This document shows, piece after piece, positions 6,087 to 7,151 of a stretch of DNA of 7,151 nt. The notes beneath the pieces are model-generated. The model did not search any database and had not been told where the DNA came from. It saw only the letters and a list, made by a program, of their open reading frames with translations. This stretch comes from Ignavibacteria bacterium. GTDB lineage: Bacteria > Bacteroidota > Ignavibacteria > Ignavibacteriales > Ignavibacteriaceae. Within the stretch, counting starts at the first letter, position 1; every line of letters starts with the position of its first letter. The stretch spans positions 1-7,151 of the forward strand of contig JAOTUT010000075.1 of the NCBI GenBank assembly GCA_029863735.1, written 5' to 3'. The position numbers were made by a program, and so were the translations under genes.

Positions 6087-7151
6087 TTACTTAATAAGTG
6101 CCATTTTTCTAATGGAAATGTATTCACCTGCTTGCAGTTGATACAAATAAACTCCACTTGCTAATCGGGATGCATCAAAGTTTACTTCGTGATATCCGGA
6201 TTGCATTTCTCTATCAACCAATGTTTCAACCAACTGTCCGAGTGCGTTATAAACAGTTAACTTTACATTACTACTAACTGGCAAAGTAAACTTAATTGTT
6301 GTTGATGGATTAAATGGGTTGGGATAGTTTTGAAATAATTCAAATCCCAAAGGAAGGATTTCTTCCGATCCGGTGCTCGCAGTTACTTCATACTTTGGAA
6401 ATATTGAAGGGTCGCCCCATAAATTTAACATTCTGGTAGAATAAGAATTGAATAAGTTATTCCTGCTTTGATTCATAGCATCTCCCAGGGTTCTTCTTTC
6501 TGCGCCAAACAAATTATTACTAACTTCTCCCAGCAACGATTCCTGTTGCATAAGAAAAGTATATCCAACTGGAGCTATCACATTAATTGATGCCTCATCA
6601 TCTAAAAGAAATCGGTTTGCTAATCCGTGTTTATCAGCTTCAAAAGAGTACCTTTGATGGGCTAAAAAAAACGTTATAAAATATTTGGGTTCATTATGAA
6701 TCAAATTAATATCAGATGTGTCTATTAAGCTGAAATAGCTGAATTGAGCTGGGAGAGCATGGCCAATAAGCCATAACGAATTTACACCAATTGTATTCAA
6801 GTAGCTAAGAATTGAATCTCTATCTACACCCTGCGGTAATGAATCACTTTCTGCATATGTATAGTTACTAAAGTGTTCGGGATATTGTGATAAAAGGAAG
6901 TCTGCAACTTGATTATAAGCTTGAACTGTTTGATTGTCAGGATATGTTTGTTTTACAAACAAGTTTTTGTTCATCCAATCGGAGTATAATGTATCGGTCT
7001 CATAAATTATTACTTTTGATATATAGTTTTGAATTTCATATTCATTTTTAGAAGGCACTCTGCCAATTTGAAATGAACTCGTTGATGTATCACTGCTGAA
7101 AATATTTACAGAATATTTGAAATCTGTATAGGCAGTATCTAAATAAGGGCC
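6087..7151 (-). CDS. Gingipain-like (C25 family) secreted protein with T9SS sorting tail, 5' partial
   Basis: The frame stays open to the window edge, giving the C-terminal 354 residues; the signal peptide and N-terminal part are missing. The in-frame GTG at 7058 is internal, since reading continues upstream as FQIGR. The C25 (gingipain) fold is suggested by IGRVPSKNEYEIQNYISKVI (29-48), the His motif LIGHA (H131), PVGYTF, RRTLGDAM and the terminal LWGDPSIFP. RgpB has catalytic His211 and Cys244; here the residue 33 after the His is Ala164, and there is no Cys anywhere in the visible protein. It is thus probably not an active cysteine peptidase. The tail has FQNYPNPFNPSTTIKF followed by the type A sorting domain (about 298-354, with TVYNALGQLVETL, ASRLASGVYLYQLQAG, KMALIK), so the protein is exported through the outer membrane by T9SS. 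Its gene converges on the acyltransferase gene. Confidence 0.85.
   Translation of the reverse strand, partial: GPYLDTAYTDFKYSVNIFSSDTSTSSFQIGRVPSKNEYEIQNYISKVIIYETDTLYSDWMNKNLFVKQTYPDNQTVQAYNQVADFLLSQYPEHFSNYTYAESDSLPQGVDRDSILSYLNTIGVNSLWLIGHALPAQFSYFSLIDTSDINLIHNEPKYFITFFLAHQRYSFEADKHGLANRFLLDDEASINVIAPVGYTFLMQQESLLGEVSNNLFGAERRTLGDAMNQSRNNLFNSYSTRMLNLWGDPSIFPKYEVTASTGSEEILPLGFELFQNYPNPFNPSTTIKFTLPVSSNVKLTVYNALGQLVETLVDREMQSGYHEVNFDASRLASGVYLYQLQAGEYISIRKMALIK

Noticed and set aside
7056..7058. GTG at 7058 as the real start of the C25-like gene
   Set aside because: The frame continues without a stop to 7151 and the residues just upstream (FQIGR) complete the family-like IGRVP motif, so the gene is cut by the window edge.

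Overview
The window most likely comes from a member of the Ignavibacteriota or a close relative in the Bacteroidota/Chlorobi group. It is AT-rich. The last gene ends in a type IX secretion (T9SS) sorting tail preceded by the phrase FQNYPNPFNPSTTIKF, which is very characteristic of Ignavibacteria and relatives. The intergenic palindromic repeats also fit such genomes. This placement is inferred from sequence style only.

Positions 1-4517 hold one leftward (minus-strand) gene set. In transcription order it is: a stand-alone receiver-domain response regulator (4137-4517), a NuoE/HydC-type [2Fe-2S] subunit (3659-4132), a NuoF/HydB-type NADH/FMN subunit (2442-3650), an [FeFe]-hydrogenase catalytic subunit HydA (539-2452), and the first 117 residues of a multi-pass membrane protein that looks like the sensory end of a histidine kinase (1-351, cut by the window edge). 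The first four genes are spaced 4 nt, 8 nt and -11 nt apart, so they form one operon. The last follows after 187 bp that contain a nested palindrome. Together they should make a soluble NAD(H)-linked [FeFe]-hydrogenase: NADH enters at FMN in HydB, and electrons pass through FeS clusters in HydB/HydC and HydA to the H-cluster. A two-component pair brackets the set. No H-cluster maturation genes (hydE, hydF, hydG) are present.

Positions 4518-4815 are a divergent intergenic region. It contains a TATAAT box facing the hydrogenase operon, with a palindrome placed where its transcription start would fall. Positions 4816-5946 (plus strand) encode a polytopic membrane protein of the HGSNAT/DUF1624 acyltransferase type.

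Positions 5947-6086 lie between two convergent genes and are filled by a second nested palindromic repeat. Positions 6087-7151 (minus strand, 5' end cut off) encode the C-terminal part of a secreted gingipain-like (peptidase family C25) protein with a T9SS tail. It has Ala where the catalytic Cys is expected.

The most notable points are the Cys-to-Ser change in the H-cluster L1 motif of HydA (TSCSPGW), the stripped-down HydB lacking the accessory FeS domains of bifurcating enzymes, the apparently dead C25 protein, and two palindrome-within-palindrome elements, one with compensatory base changes.
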